Shown here piece after piece: positions 41,158-49,567 of a stretch of 64,000 nucleotides of DNA (position 1 is the first letter of the stretch; every line of letters starts with the position of its first letter). Under the pieces are notes generated by a model. The model did not search any database. It was not told the DNA's origin and was given only the letters and a program-made list of their open reading frames with translations. This DNA comes from Cesiribacter sp. SM1 (GTDB lineage: Bacteria; Bacteroidota; Bacteroidia; Cytophagales; Cyclobacteriaceae). The DNA lies in assembly GCF_020178975.1 (NCBI RefSeq), contig NZ_JAHXBU010000093.1:1-64000 (forward strand). The letters are read 5' to 3'. The translations under genes were made by a program, and so were the position numbers.

Positions 41158-42072
41158 TTATTCCTGCTCCTGCAGCTCCTTTATCTGCTGGGCTACTATG
41201 GCAATGCCTTCTTCAAAGCTGTGTGGTTCGTAGCCTAGTTTGGTGCGTGCCTTGTCAATAATAAAGCCTGTTTTAGGTGGGCGCAGCGCAGGCTGGGTAA
41301 AGGTGGTGCTGTCGGCACGTGTCATCAGGCTTTTGTCGAGGCCAAAGTAGTCTGCCGTCATCACCGCCATCTGGTAAGGCGATAAAAAGTCTTTGCCTGC
41401 AATATGCCAGATGCCCTCGGCTCTTTGTCTGGCAATCAGAAGGCAGCCGGCTGCCAAATCTTCGGCCAGGGTTGGGCTGCGCCACTGGTCGTCTACCACT
41501 TTGATAGGCTTGCCCTGCTCCAGGCTGTTCTTTACCCAGAGAATAATATTGGAGCGGCTCAGGCTGTTGGTAATGCCATACACTAAAACGGTGCGGGCAA
41601 TGGCCCAGGGCGCCTGGCAGCGCTGCACCAGCTTTTCGGCTTCCAGTTTGCTCTCGCCATAGTAATTAACCGGTGCAGGTTCGGCATGCTCGTCGTAAGG
41701 TCCGGCCTCGCCATCAAAAATAAAGTCTGTTGAAACGTGCAGCAGAAAAGCACCTGTTTGTTCGGCTGCTGCTACCAGGTGCTGAACAGCTTCTACGTTG
41801 GCACGCCAGCAGTCTTCGCGGTTTTGTTCACACTGGTCTACATGCGTCATGGCCGCCGTATGCAGAATTACATCGGGCCTGAAGGCCGCAATGGTTTCAA
41901 ATACCTCATGGCGGTCTTCTATGTTCATGCTCTGATAGGCAATAGATGATTCCGGAAGACGGTTTTCACCCCGGGAGGTGGCTAGTACATTCCAGTAAGT
42001 ATCACCTTCCAGTTGGGTAATCAGTTTTTGCCCCAGCAAACCATTGGCGCCGGTTATCAGTATTTTTTTCAT
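41158..42072 (-). CDS. RmlD-like NAD(P)-dependent sugar reductase / SDR
   Basis: A 304-residue extended short-chain dehydrogenase. The Rossmann motif is ILITGANGLLGQKL (TGxxGxxG, residues 4-17), the active-site Tyr-Lys is in NYYGESKLEAEKL, with the preceding Ser in HVSTDFIFDGEAGPY. The DVILHTAAMTHVDQCE and VNVEAVQHLVAAA-like blocks are those of dTDP-4-dehydrorhamnose reductase. No rmlA, B or C gene is beside it, so rhamnose is only one possibility; methionine adenosyltransferase beta-like and other RmlD-superfamily members share this pattern. The start overlaps the cyclophilin gene's end by 4 bp, so the two are translationally coupled. Confidence 0.85.
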   Translation of the reverse strand: MKKILITGANGLLGQKLITQLEGDTYWNVLATSRGENRLPESSIAYQSMNIEDRHEVFETIAAFRPDVILHTAAMTHVDQCEQNREDCWRANVEAVQHLVAAAEQTGAFLLHVSTDFIFDGEAGPYDEHAEPAPVNYYGESKLEAEKLVQRCQAPWAIARTVLVYGITNSLSRSNIILWVKNSLEQGKPIKVVDDQWRSPTLAEDLAAGCLLIARQRAEGIWHIAGKDFLSPYQMAVMTADYFGLDKSLMTRADSTTFTQPALRPPKTGFIIDKARTKLGYEPHSFEEGIAIVAQQIKELQEQE

Positions 42073-42926
42073 TTCTTTTCTGCGGAGTAATATTCGCTGT
42101 AGCGTTTCCTTAATTCTTTTTTACTTAATTCTTCTACCTTAACGGTCATATACACATCGTCTACCGGTTTATCGGCTGCGCCGGTTACTACATTAGCAAT
42201 AGAATCTATCACAGGCATGCCTTCTACTACCTGGCCAAAAACGGTGTAATCGCGATCGAGGTGTGGAGCACCGCCAACGGTGGTATACGCCTGACGCTGC
42301 TGTTCGGTTAGGGTATAATCCGGCTGCGGACCAAATTCTTTTTCTATCAGGTCGCCGGAGTTTTCAACTTTTTCCTGAATGGCGGCATAATTGCCCTGTT
42401 GCTGCAGCTGAATAATCTCCTTACGCAGGTCAGCGTACTCTTCCTTGCCTAAGAGGCGGCGAAAAAGATCCTGCTGCTGCTGGGCCTTGCGGTTGTACAT
42501 CATGGCATTCAGCTCCTCTTCGGTAAAGGTGCGCCCCTGGATGATGTAGAACTGGCTGCCGCTGCTCTCTTTCTTCGGGTTTACCTGGTCGGCCTGGCGG
42601 GCGGCAGCCAATGCACCCTTTTCATGGATAAGCGTATCGTTAAATTCGGCAGGAATGGTATAATCGATTGGCGTTTCGTCGGGAGTTTTGGCATTTACAT
42701 CGCCTGCCTGAATCATGAAATCCCTGATAACCCTGTGGAAGGTGGTGCTGTCGTAGGCACCACTCTGGGCCAGCTTTATAAAATTTTCCTTATGCTGTGG
42801 TGTGGCATCATAAAGGATCGCTTTCATGTTGCCGTAGCGGGTCTGAAAAGTGATCAGGTAATCTTTTTCGCTGGCGCAGGAGAATATCAGGAATGAACAA
42901 AGCGCAAATAGAAAGTACCGTTTCAT
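42069..42926 (-). CDS. Cyclophilin-type peptidyl-prolyl isomerase lipoprotein
   Basis: A 285-residue exported isomerase. The signal peptide carries a lipobox FLIFSCAS (Cys about 17). The cyclophilin fold starts at YLITFQTRYGNMKAILYD; active-site blocks are TTFHRVIRDFMIQAGD (Arg of the catalytic site) and GSQFYIIQGRTFTEEEL, and GAPHLDRDYTVFGQVVEGMPVID. A helical insertion of about 70 residues (NRKAQQQQDLFRRLLGKEEY and following) splits the core, which is longer than the E. coli enzymes; this occurs in Bacteroidota members. It would help fold periplasmic or surface proteins. The heptamer repeat array lies directly upstream, and a -7-like TACTTTTT (42971-42978, minus) touches it. Confidence 0.92.
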   Translation of the reverse strand: MKRYFLFALCSFLIFSCASEKDYLITFQTRYGNMKAILYDATPQHKENFIKLAQSGAYDSTTFHRVIRDFMIQAGDVNAKTPDETPIDYTIPAEFNDTLIHEKGALAAARQADQVNPKKESSGSQFYIIQGRTFTEEELNAMMYNRKAQQQQDLFRRLLGKEEYADLRKEIIQLQQQGNYAAIQEKVENSGDLIEKEFGPQPDYTLTEQQRQAYTTVGGAPHLDRDYTVFGQVVEGMPVIDSIANVVTGAADKPVDDVYMTVKVEELSKKELRKRYSEYYSAEKK

Positions 42927-42975
42927 GAAAGAGCTTTTAAAGATTGGGCTGAAAAATACGTAATTCTTTTAAAAA

Positions 42976-43223
42976 GTATTGAGTATTGAGTATTGAGTAT
43001 TGAGTATTGAGTATTGAGTATTGAGTATTGAGTATTGAGTATTGAGTATTGAGTATTGAGTATTGAGTATTGAGTATTGAGTATTGAGTATTGAGTATTG
43101 AGTATTATGTATTGAGTATTATGTATTGAGTATTATGTATTGAGTATTATGTATTGAGTATTATGTATTGAGTATTATGTATTGAGTATTATGTATTGAG
43201 TATTATGTATTGAGTATTATGTA
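42976..43223. repeat. Two-phase heptanucleotide tandem array
   Basis: From 42981 there are 18 identical GAGTATT units (42981-43106), followed by eight 14-bp units ATGTATT-GAGTATT (43107-43218) and short partial units at each end. Within each block the copies are identical. The array lies between the stop of the polyprenol-kinase-like gene and the start of the cyclophilin gene, both on the minus strand. Read on the minus strand the pure block AATACTC is open in all three frames (repeating NTQYSIL), whereas the 14-bp block contains TAA in every frame. It has no spacers and is not a CRISPR array. Copy number is probably variable between cells or strains. Confidence 0.97.
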
Positions 43224-43299
43224 ATCTGGGAGTATAGGCTATTTCTTCAGGGCAGCGGCTACGCGCCCCGGACGGGCTGCTCATCTACTCCTTTATTAT

Positions 43300-44043
43300 T
43301 TAACTGACAAGCCAGTAGGCTGTTCCGGCGGCAGCCAGCTGTATGGTAAGGTTATCGAGACCATGGGTGCTGATGGCTTCTATGCCTGTGGCAGCCCCTG
43401 CTATCAGCAGGGCGTAGAAGAGTGCTGTTTCAGCCGGTAAGCCCTGTGCCTGCAGGCCTATGAAGGCTACAACTGCACTTACAAAAAAAACCGCTGCAGA
43501 GCCTTCAAAGCTGCGGGTGGCGGTTACTCCGGCCATGGAGGGCACTTTGTAGCGGTGCTTTCCCCAGCGGCTTCCAACAGGTTCGCCCACGGCATCGCCC
43601 CAGCCGCCAACCAGGTAGCCAATGGCAGCCCATTGGGCAAAAAAAATATTTGCCAGTACCCCGCCTGCTGCGGTGGTGAGCAGCGGTATCAGAATAAACA
43701 GTTTTTCCTGTGGTGCATCGGATGGACGTGCCAGTGCCAGGTAAAAAGGGCTTTGCGCTCCTTTATAAACCGCCCACAGCACCAGCAAGCTAATGGCCGT
43801 GCCAAACACCACCACCACCGGCAGCCCCCACACCAGTTGCAGCACACCGGCAGCAGTGAAGATCAGGAAATGAAAAAGCTTTCGGGTGTAGCCCACACGC
43901 CACTCCTTTTGTACCCGCAGCCAGCCTGCCAGCCAGGCCGCAGCCATACCATAAAGCAGTGCCGCGGGAAGCAGAAAGGCCCAGAGCGCTGCTGAAGGCC
44001 AGGCGCGTTCAAAAAAATCATAGAGCAGCTGGGTAAGGCTCAT
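43300..44043 (-). CDS. Phytol/dolichol-kinase-like CTP-dependent membrane kinase
   Basis: A 247-residue polytopic membrane protein with six to seven helices. The block VGGWGDAVGEPVGSRWGKHRYKVPSMAG and following ATRSFEGSAAVF (about residues 145-180) is the signature of the CTP-dependent prenol kinases and related cytidylyltransferase-like proteins: chloroplast VTE5/VTE6, yeast Dgk1 and dolichol kinase. YTRKLFHFLIFTAAG near residue 55 also matches (RKLxHF). It would phosphorylate an isoprenoid alcohol or a diacylglycerol-like lipid using CTP. It starts 3 bp after the hemC stop, so it is co-transcribed with a haem gene. The exact substrate is unknown. Confidence 0.82.
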   Translation of the reverse strand: MSLTQLLYDFFERAWPSAALWAFLLPAALLYGMAAAWLAGWLRVQKEWRVGYTRKLFHFLIFTAAGVLQLVWGLPVVVVFGTAISLLVLWAVYKGAQSPFYLALARPSDAPQEKLFILIPLLTTAAGGVLANIFFAQWAAIGYLVGGWGDAVGEPVGSRWGKHRYKVPSMAGVTATRSFEGSAAVFFVSAVVAFIGLQAQGLPAETALFYALLIAGAATGIEAISTHGLDNLTIQLAAAGTAYWLVS

Positions 44044-44046
44044 TTG

Positions 44047-44979
44047 TTAATGGGCCATTTCTCCCCTGATTTGCCTAAGGATTCTTTCGCCACCAGCATC
44101 TAATACCTGCTCTGCCAGTGAGGTGCCAAGGCTGTCTGCCTCGGTGGCCGGGCCTGTAACAGTTATGTCTATTCTTTCCTGGCCGTTGAGGCTGATAACC
44201 CCCCCGCGAATGCTGATGGTACTATCTTCCAGCTGTGCCAGCGCATAAACAGGTACGCTGCAGCCACCCTGCAGGCGACGCAGGTAAGCGCGCTCAGCCA
44301 GCAGGCGCTTCTCGGTATGGGGGTGGTTGATCAATTCCCGAACACGGTCGCGCTTTTGGGGATCGAGCTGCTCATGCACTTCTATGGCTACGCTACCCTG
44401 GCCTACAGGCGGTATAAACTCATCCATTGGCAGGTGGCGTATAATCATACGCTCGTAGCCCATGCGGTGCACGCCTGCATAAGCCAGCAGCAGGGCATCG
44501 CAATCGCCTTCTTCCATTTTGCGGATACGGGTTTGCAGGTTGCCACGTACAGAAACAGGGGTGGCGTGCGGATAGTATTTTTTTAGTGTTGCCACCCGGC
44601 GGGTAGAGGAGGTGCCCAGGCGTAGCGGCTTCTCCGGATTATCCAGCTCCAGGTCGTTGCGGTGGCTGATGATCACATCATTTTCCTTTTCACGCTCGGT
44701 AAAAGCAATAAGTGAAAAGCCTTTGGGCAGCTCCGACTGCATGTCTTTGGCGCTATGCACGGCAATATCGATGTTGCCGCTTGCCAGTTGCTCTTCAATT
44801 TCTTCGGTGAACACACCCTTGCTGCCAATCTTGGCAATGGATACATCCAGAATTTTATCGCCCCGGGTATCTATGGTAACCAGTTCTGTCTCGATACCCC
44901 CGGCCTTTAACAGATCGGCAACATAGTATGCCTGCCATAGGGCTAAACGGCTGCCGCGGGTTCCAATTCTTATCTTCAT
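44047..44979 (-). CDS. hemC: Hydroxymethylbilane synthase (porphobilinogen deaminase)
   Basis: Joins four porphobilinogen molecules into hydroxymethylbilane in tetrapyrrole synthesis. The 310-residue protein begins at the ATG at 44979 (MKIRIGTRGSRLALWQ, the canonical start); in-frame codons up to 45039 are hydrophobic and are not part of it. Signatures: VHSAKDMQSELPKGF (substrate binding with the catalytic Asp), GTSSTRRVATLKKYYP, RGNLQTRIRKMEEGDCDAL, and the dipyrromethane-cofactor Cys near residue 240 in LQGGCSVPVYAL. Its -7-like element TATATTTA (44992-44999, minus) is 12 nt upstream of the ATG. The kinase-like gene is 3 bp downstream. Confidence 0.96.
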   Translation of the reverse strand: MKIRIGTRGSRLALWQAYYVADLLKAGGIETELVTIDTRGDKILDVSIAKIGSKGVFTEEIEEQLASGNIDIAVHSAKDMQSELPKGFSLIAFTEREKENDVIISHRNDLELDNPEKPLRLGTSSTRRVATLKKYYPHATPVSVRGNLQTRIRKMEEGDCDALLLAYAGVHRMGYERMIIRHLPMDEFIPPVGQGSVAIEVHEQLDPQKRDRVRELINHPHTEKRLLAERAYLRRLQGGCSVPVYALAQLEDSTISIRGGVISLNGQERIDITVTGPATEADSLGTSLAEQVLDAGGERILRQIRGEMAH

Positions 44980-45052
44980 GTCAGTAATTACTAAATATAA
45001 AACAACAGAAATAAAGGAGAGGTATTGGAGCCAGGCCACACCTCATACCTAC

Positions 45053-45967
45053 TTACGCATCTGTAGGCGATTTTTTTCTTTTTTTAGGCTCTGCGCCTCT
45101 TTCCCGCTCAATGAACTTGATCACTTTTCCGGCTATATCGAGGCCGGTTGCCTGTTCTATGCCCTCCAGTCCCGGGGAAGAGTTAACCTCCAGGATCAGC
45201 GGCCCGCGGTTAGACTGCAGCATATCAACGCCGGCAATGCTTAGGCCCATGGCCTTGGCGGCCGTTAAGGCGGCTGCTTTTTCCTCACGGCTTAATTTAT
45301 AAACGGCAGCGCTGCCACCCCGGTGCAGGTTAGAGCGAAATTCGCCCTCCTTGCCCTGCCGGCGCATGGCGCCCACAACCTCGTTGTCAATCACAAACGC
45401 ACGAATATCGGCTGCTTTGGCTTCCTTAATAAACTCCTGCACAATTACACGTGCCTTTAGGTTATGAAAAGCCTCAATAACCGATTGCGCTGCTTTGCGG
45501 GTTTCTGCCAGTACAACGCCCAGTCCCTGGGTGCCTTCCAGTAGCTTAATTACAAGGGGTGCGCCGCCTACGGCTTCAATGAGGTATTTGTCTTCGCGGC
45601 TGTAGTTGGTAAAGGCTGTTTTTGGCAGGCCTACACCGGAGCGGGCTAAAATCTGCATGCTGCGCAGTTTATCGCGGGAGCGTACAATGGCCTGAGATTT
45701 TGTGGTGGTAAAAACGTTCATCATCTCGAACTGACGCACCACGGCAGAGCCATAGAAGGTAACAGAGGCCCCTATGCGTGGTATCACGGCATCTATGTTC
45801 TTGATAAGCTCGCCTTTATAATGTAGTACAGGATTGTTTTGTTCTATGATAATGTCGCAGCGCAGGTGGTCCAGTACCCGACATTCATGACCCCGTTGCC
45901 GTGCAGCCTCTACCAACCGTTTGGTAGAGTAGAGGTTGGCATTGCGGGAGAGAACTGCTATGTTCAT
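45053..45967 (-). CDS. rimK: RimK-type ATP-grasp ligase (S6 glutamate ligase family)
   Basis: A 304-residue ATP-grasp enzyme. In E. coli RimK adds glutamate residues to the C-terminus of ribosomal protein S6. Features: N-terminal [18 protein letters not shown], the [19 protein letters not shown] block, the ATP-lid region [38 protein letters not shown], and the metal-binding end [24 protein letters not shown] with its Glu-x-Asn. A basic C-terminal tail ([10 protein letters not shown]) follows. The ATG overlaps the RimB-like gene's stop by 4 bp. Whether the target here is S6 or another protein or cofactor is not known; the tight pair argues for a shared target. Confidence 0.92.
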   Translation of the reverse strand: MNIAVLSRNANLYSTKRLVEAARQRGHECRVLDHLRCDIIIEQNNPVLHYKGELIKNIDAVIPRIGASVTFYGSAVVRQFEMMNVFTTTKSQAIVRSRDKLRSMQILARSGVGLPKTAFTNYSREDKYLIEAVGGAPLVIKLLEGTQGLGVVLAETRKAAQSVIEAFHNLKARVIVQEFIKEAKAADIRAFVIDNEVVGAMRRQGKEGEFRSNLHRGGSAAVYKLSREEKAAALTAAKAMGLSIAGVDMLQSNRGPLILEVNSSPGLEGIEQATGLDIAGKVIKFIERERGAEPKKRKKSPTDA

Positions 45968-46428
45968 ATTTTAATTTTTTCTTTATAGGACAGGTTGGTT
46001 TTGCTTACATCTACCAAAAATCGTTTGCCTAGTAGCTGGCGGCCCAGCAGTATCGGGAATTTCATGCTGCTGCGGTCGGCCAGGGAAAATTCGGCCTGGT
46101 AGCGTTTTCCGAAAATAACAATGTGGCTTTGTATTATAAATCGTTTTTGCAGGTGACCGTTTGAGCTTCGGATACTTCTTTCTTCAAAATCTTTGACTTT
46201 AAAACGGTGAATGCCTTTTTCGTGCAGTTTTGAGCCTGGAATGGTAAAGGTAACTACTTCGGTACCGTCTGCTTCTTTGATAACTTTGATACGTGAGCAA
46301 TGGATGGAAGAGGTGTAGGCGCCGGTGTCTATCTTTACATCAACGTTGTGTAAGCCCAGGTCCGGCAAATCTACAATGTCTGTTCGGCCAATGACGCGAA
46401 GGTCTTTAGAAGAAACTTTTTTTTTCAT
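45964..46428 (-). CDS. RimB-like retropepsin-fold protease (PF05618 type)
   Basis: A 154-residue protein of the family long called 'ATP-dependent zinc protease' and now recognised as retropepsin-like (RimB). The single aspartic-protease motif [16 protein letters not shown] lies at residues 32-47 (Asp-Thr-Gly-Ala) and the later hydrophobic strand [17 protein letters not shown] is the second half of the fold; a functional enzyme would be a dimer. It overlaps rimK by 4 bp and sits 23 bp after holB. In relatives it cleaves glutamate tails or the RimK-modified protein, which makes a ligase-protease pair. The start ATG opens with [14 protein letters not shown]. Confidence 0.88.
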   Translation of the reverse strand: MKKKVSSKDLRVIGRTDIVDLPDLGLHNVDVKIDTGAYTSSIHCSRIKVIKEADGTEVVTFTIPGSKLHEKGIHRFKVKDFEERSIRSSNGHLQKRFIIQSHIVIFGKRYQAEFSLADRSSMKFPILLGRQLLGKRFLVDVSKTNLSYKEKIKI

Positions 46429-46451
46429 GCTAAAGGGATTCGGTTACCCCG

Positions 46452-47663
46452 CTAAGTCCTTAGAATACCTGTCAGCTTTAGCGACAGGTCGAGCAGGGCA
46501 ATTTTAGGATTGGCGTTCCGCTCAAGATAGTACAAAGTCTGGTTTAGCAGATCGGCCATATGCTGCACCTTTAATGGTGTAGCCACTTTGCTGAAACGCT
46601 CGGCAAAAGCCAGTTCTTCAGATTGCAGCCGTACCAGGTCACCGCTTGCATATGGATAAACTAAAGTTTCGCGCAAAAGGTTGAGGCCGGTAAGCAGCAG
46701 GTTACGCTGTGAATCGCGCCCCATCTTGCCCATATCATCAGAAAAGCTCACCAGTTTGCTGTACTGCCGCTCGTAGCAAAGGCGCATCCAGTCGCGGAAA
46801 AGAGCAAAGCTTTCATCTGTAGCTTCGGTGGCCAGCCGCAGTGCTTCCTGTAAATTTCCGGCAGCAAGCCGGGCAAGGGCGCTGGCTTTTTCTTCTGGTA
46901 CCTCATGCTGCTGAATGAGGATCTGCGCAACTTCATTATCGCTAAAGGCCCTGATCTTTACAAGCTGGGTTCTGGATAGAATAGTGGCCAGCAGCTTTTC
47001 CGTATCGTGTGTTACCAGTATAAAAATTGTTTTGGCCGGCGGTTCTTCCAGTATTTTAAGAATGCCATTGGCAGCAGAAGGGTGCATGTATTCGGGCAGC
47101 CAGATAATCATGATCTTGTAGGGGCCTTCATAGCTTTTAAGCATAAGGCTGCCAATAATATTGCGGCTTTCTTCTTTGCTGATGTTTACCTGCTTGTCTT
47201 CGCCGCCATAAAGATGCCGCCACTCGCCGAGGGAGCCATAGGCACTCTGGCCCAGGAATTGCCGCCACTCGGTAATAAAGCTTTTGCTTACTGCATTATC
47301 TCCTTTTACCGTGCTGGTAGAGGAAACCGGGTACACCCAGTGTACATCGGGGTGCTGGAATTTTGCCATTTTCAGGCAGGAGGGGCAAACGCCACAGGCA
47401 TCCCTGCTTACCTCAACAGCTGCCTTGGCAGGAGCAGGCTCAGGAGGCCCGCCAAACAAGCCCGGGCCGGCATCAGCAGCGGCATCGGCACTTTTTTCCC
47501 TGTTGGTGCACTGCAGGTAGGTAGCAAAAGCCAGGGCAATGGCCAGGTTGGCAGAGCCCTCGGGCCCCACAAACAGGAGCGCATGAGCCAGGTGATTGGC
47601 CTGCACAGAGTTAACTAGTTGCTCCTTTACTTCCTCCAATCCGGTTATGTCTGCAAAGCGCAC
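46452..47663 (-). CDS. holB: DNA polymerase III delta-prime subunit
   Basis: A 403-residue clamp-loader subunit. It has the AAA+ fold, but the Walker A equivalent is GPEGSANLAIAL, without the P-loop Lys, as expected for delta-prime, which does not hydrolyse ATP. The Zn-binding cysteines lie in YLQCTNREKS and DACGVCPSCLKM; between the first and the others is a low-complexity Ala/Pro-rich stretch of about 30 residues (near 47405-47500). The arginine-finger/sensor motif LSRTQLVKIR is present, as is the EEPPAKTIFILVTHD block. The start codon is GTG at 47663. It is the first gene of a run with the RimB-like gene and rimK. Confidence 0.93.
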   Translation of the reverse strand: MRFADITGLEEVKEQLVNSVQANHLAHALLFVGPEGSANLAIALAFATYLQCTNREKSADAAADAGPGLFGGPPEPAPAKAAVEVSRDACGVCPSCLKMAKFQHPDVHWVYPVSSTSTVKGDNAVSKSFITEWRQFLGQSAYGSLGEWRHLYGGEDKQVNISKEESRNIIGSLMLKSYEGPYKIMIIWLPEYMHPSAANGILKILEEPPAKTIFILVTHDTEKLLATILSRTQLVKIRAFSDNEVAQILIQQHEVPEEKASALARLAAGNLQEALRLATEATDESFALFRDWMRLCYERQYSKLVSFSDDMGKMGRDSQRNLLLTGLNLLRETLVYPYASGDLVRLQSEELAFAERFSKVATPLKVQHMADLLNQTLYYLERNANPKIALLDLSLKLTGILRT

Positions 47664-47795
47664 AGGTCAATTAATTATGAGTTGGTAATTTAGTGATTTT
47701 GTGAGTTCTGGGGGAGTGGCTGTAGCTGCGGTTATTTTTATGGCTGATGGCTGAGCGGCGGATATTGCCCAATCCCTCAAGCCCTTATACCGTCA

Positions 47796-49004
47796 CTACT
47801 TTTTACTTTCCCAAACCCTGTACTGTGCTGTTTGATCAAATATATGCTGCATAATGGCCAGATCTGCTTCGGAGAGGCTTAGTTTGCGTCTTTCCAGCAC
47901 AAGACCGGCAGTTTCCATGGCAGCACTAAATTTGTAGGTGGTAAAGCCATTGGCACCTCCCCAGGCAAAGCTAGGAATAAAGTTACGCGGAAAGCCATCG
48001 CCAAAGATGTTGGCGCTAACGCCCACCACCGTACCGGTATTAAACATGGTATTGATACCGCACTTGCTGTGGTCGCCCATAATAAGGCCGCAAAACTGCA
48101 GGCCGGTATCTACAAAACCTCCTTTTTTGTAACTCCAGAGCTTTACGTTGGCATAGTTGTTCTTGAGGTTGGAGTTGTTGGTATCGGCACCCAGGTTGCA
48201 CCACTCGCCCAGCACGCTGTTGCCCAAGAAGCCCTCATGGCCTTTGTTGCTGTAGCCCAGAATTACTGAATTGTTCACTTCTCCGCCAACTTTACAATAA
48301 GGCCCAACAGTAGTATCGCCCCGCATCTTGCCTCCCTGGTTAACATTTGAGTGCTCACACAGGGCAAAAGGACCTTTTATAATAGCGCCTTCGTGCACCT
48401 GTGCGCCTTTACCTATGTAAATGGGCCCATCTTCTGCATTAAGTATGGCTGCTCTTATTTTTGCGCCTTCTTCAACAAAAATATCTTCTTCGTTATAGGT
48501 GCGTGTATGCACATCGTTAATGCCTGCAGAACTGCGCCCTTTGGTGATTATGCTAAAATCTGACCGCAGCTGCTCGCCATTATTTCCGAAAATATTCCAG
48601 GGATGCGCTATGATGGTAACAGGCTCAGGCCACTCCAGCTCCTGAACAGGCGTAAAAGAGCCGCTGCGGTATAAATCTACTACATGACCACTGCCTCTGA
48701 AAGCCAGTATGGTGCCGTTCTGTACCAGGCATTCGCCGGGCTGTAGCTGTTCAATTTTTTTGGTTAGAGCAGCAGAGGGGCATATGGCTCCGTTTGCCAG
48801 TATATTATCCGATGCTGTTACCAGCTTGAATTTCTGTTGCAGGTACTCTTCTGTAAGGTAGCTGATGTCGGCAGCAGGCAACAGGTACTGCCACTTTTCT
48901 GCCAGTGTTAGAATGCCACACCTAAGGGCGGCAACAGGACGGGTAAAAGTAAGAGGCAGTAGTTGCTTGCGCAGCGTTGTGTCGTCGAAAAGAATCAGAT
49001 TCAT
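47796..49004 (-). CDS. GlmU-like putative sugar-1-phosphate nucleotidyl/acetyltransferase
   Basis: A 402-residue protein. Residues 1-175 weakly resemble a nucleotidyltransferase-like domain, but the usual GxGTRMxxxxPK signature is replaced by FDDTTLRKQLLPLTFTRPVAALRCGI, which is the hallmark of the Bacteroidota GlmU-like group. Residues about 185-370 are a left-handed beta-helix with hexapeptide turns (GPIYIGKGAQVHEGAIIKGPFAL, GGEVNNSVILGYSNKGHEGFLGNSVLG). The C-terminal helix (LSLSEADLAIMQHIFDQTAQYR) closes it. Function may be UDP-GlcNAc or related sugar-nucleotide synthesis. The divergent N-terminus makes catalysis uncertain. It is transcribed alone. Confidence 0.85.
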   Translation of the reverse strand: MNLILFDDTTLRKQLLPLTFTRPVAALRCGILTLAEKWQYLLPAADISYLTEEYLQQKFKLVTASDNILANGAICPSAALTKKIEQLQPGECLVQNGTILAFRGSGHVVDLYRSGSFTPVQELEWPEPVTIIAHPWNIFGNNGEQLRSDFSIITKGRSSAGINDVHTRTYNEEDIFVEEGAKIRAAILNAEDGPIYIGKGAQVHEGAIIKGPFALCEHSNVNQGGKMRGDTTVGPYCKVGGEVNNSVILGYSNKGHEGFLGNSVLGEWCNLGADTNNSNLKNNYANVKLWSYKKGGFVDTGLQFCGLIMGDHSKCGINTMFNTGTVVGVSANIFGDGFPRNFIPSFAWGGANGFTTYKFSAAMETAGLVLERRKLSLSEADLAIMQHIFDQTAQYRVWESKK

Positions 49005-49069
49005 GGAGACAAAATTAAAACAAAAGCGAACAGCAGGGTAGTAAATCAGCCCTTTAAACTTCTACTAAT

Positions 49070-49104
49070 AAAAAAGCCTTCTGTTCAGAACAGAAGGCTT
49101 TTTT
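49070..49104 (-). terminator. Terminator of the L31 gene
   Basis: AAAAAAGCCTTCTGTTC and GAACAGAAGGCTTTTTT are perfect complements separated by a single base; the A and T flanks make it work in both directions. It lies about 40 nt after the rpmE stop on the minus strand. Confidence 0.9.
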
Positions 49105-49141
49105 AAAAGATCGGTAGGCAGGGCTAATGCCAGCCTTGCTA

Positions 49142-49384
49142 TTACTTTTTGTAACGCTTGTTGAATTTTTCAACACGACCGGCAGTATCCAGGAATATTT
49201 TCTTACCGGTGTAGAATGGGTGTGAGGCAGAGCTAACTTCCACTTTGATTACAGGATAAGTTTTGCCATCTTCCCACTCGATAGTTTCTTTAGAGGTCAT
49301 GGTTGAGCGCGTCAGGAATTTAAAGTCGCTCGTAGTGTCCATGAAAACAACCTCGTTGTATTTTGGGTGAATTTCTTTTTTCAT
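49142..49384 (-). CDS. rpmE2: 50S ribosomal protein L31, type B (zinc-free form)
   Basis: An 80-residue ribosomal protein at the central protuberance. [14 protein letters not shown] and [27 protein letters not shown] are conserved for L31 type B. The cysteines of the zinc-binding form are absent (C-minus paralogue), and no zinc-regulated second copy is in this window. The start is the ATG at 49384: 35 nt upstream (49420-49427, minus) lies an exact -7 element, so an in-frame codon at 49420 cannot be the start. Confidence 0.95.
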   Translation of the reverse strand: MKKEIHPKYNEVVFMDTTSDFKFLTRSTMTSKETIEWEDGKTYPVIKVEVSSASHPFYTGKKIFLDTAGRVEKFNKRYKK

Positions 49385-49419
49385 AACCAAAGTCTCTTTT
49401 TGCCACTTCTTTAGGGGCA

Positions 49420-49427
49420 CAAAGATA
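49420..49427 (-). promoter_or_regulatory. -7 element of rpmE2
   Basis: TATCTTTG on the minus strand, an exact TAnnTTTG match, 35 nt before the ATG at 49384. Confidence 0.65.
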
Positions 49428-49489
49428 AGGATAAAATGTTTAATTAAAAAGAAAACTTTACAAGGCTCTATTTAATTCCCTAACAGGCT

Positions 49490-49497
49490 TAACTTTG
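49490..49497 (+). promoter_or_regulatory. Candidate -7 element of the receiver-domain gene
   Basis: TAACTTTG, an exact TAnnTTTG match on the plus strand, leaving a leader of about 65-70 nt before the ATG at 49568. Confidence 0.4.
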
Positions 49498-49567
49498 TGA
49501 ATAAGTGTACGTTTAATACATAATTGAATAATAGACTAGGGAAGTATTTCGGGATTTACAGAAGATC

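Noticed and set aside
42976-43223. CRISPR array
   Set aside because: The units are contiguous 7- or 14-bp repeats with no unique spacers and no cas genes nearby.
46452-47663. HolB as a broken gamma/tau-type ATPase because it lacks the P-loop Lys
   Set aside because: Delta-prime subunits naturally lack it; the zinc module and SRT motif support a normal delta-prime.
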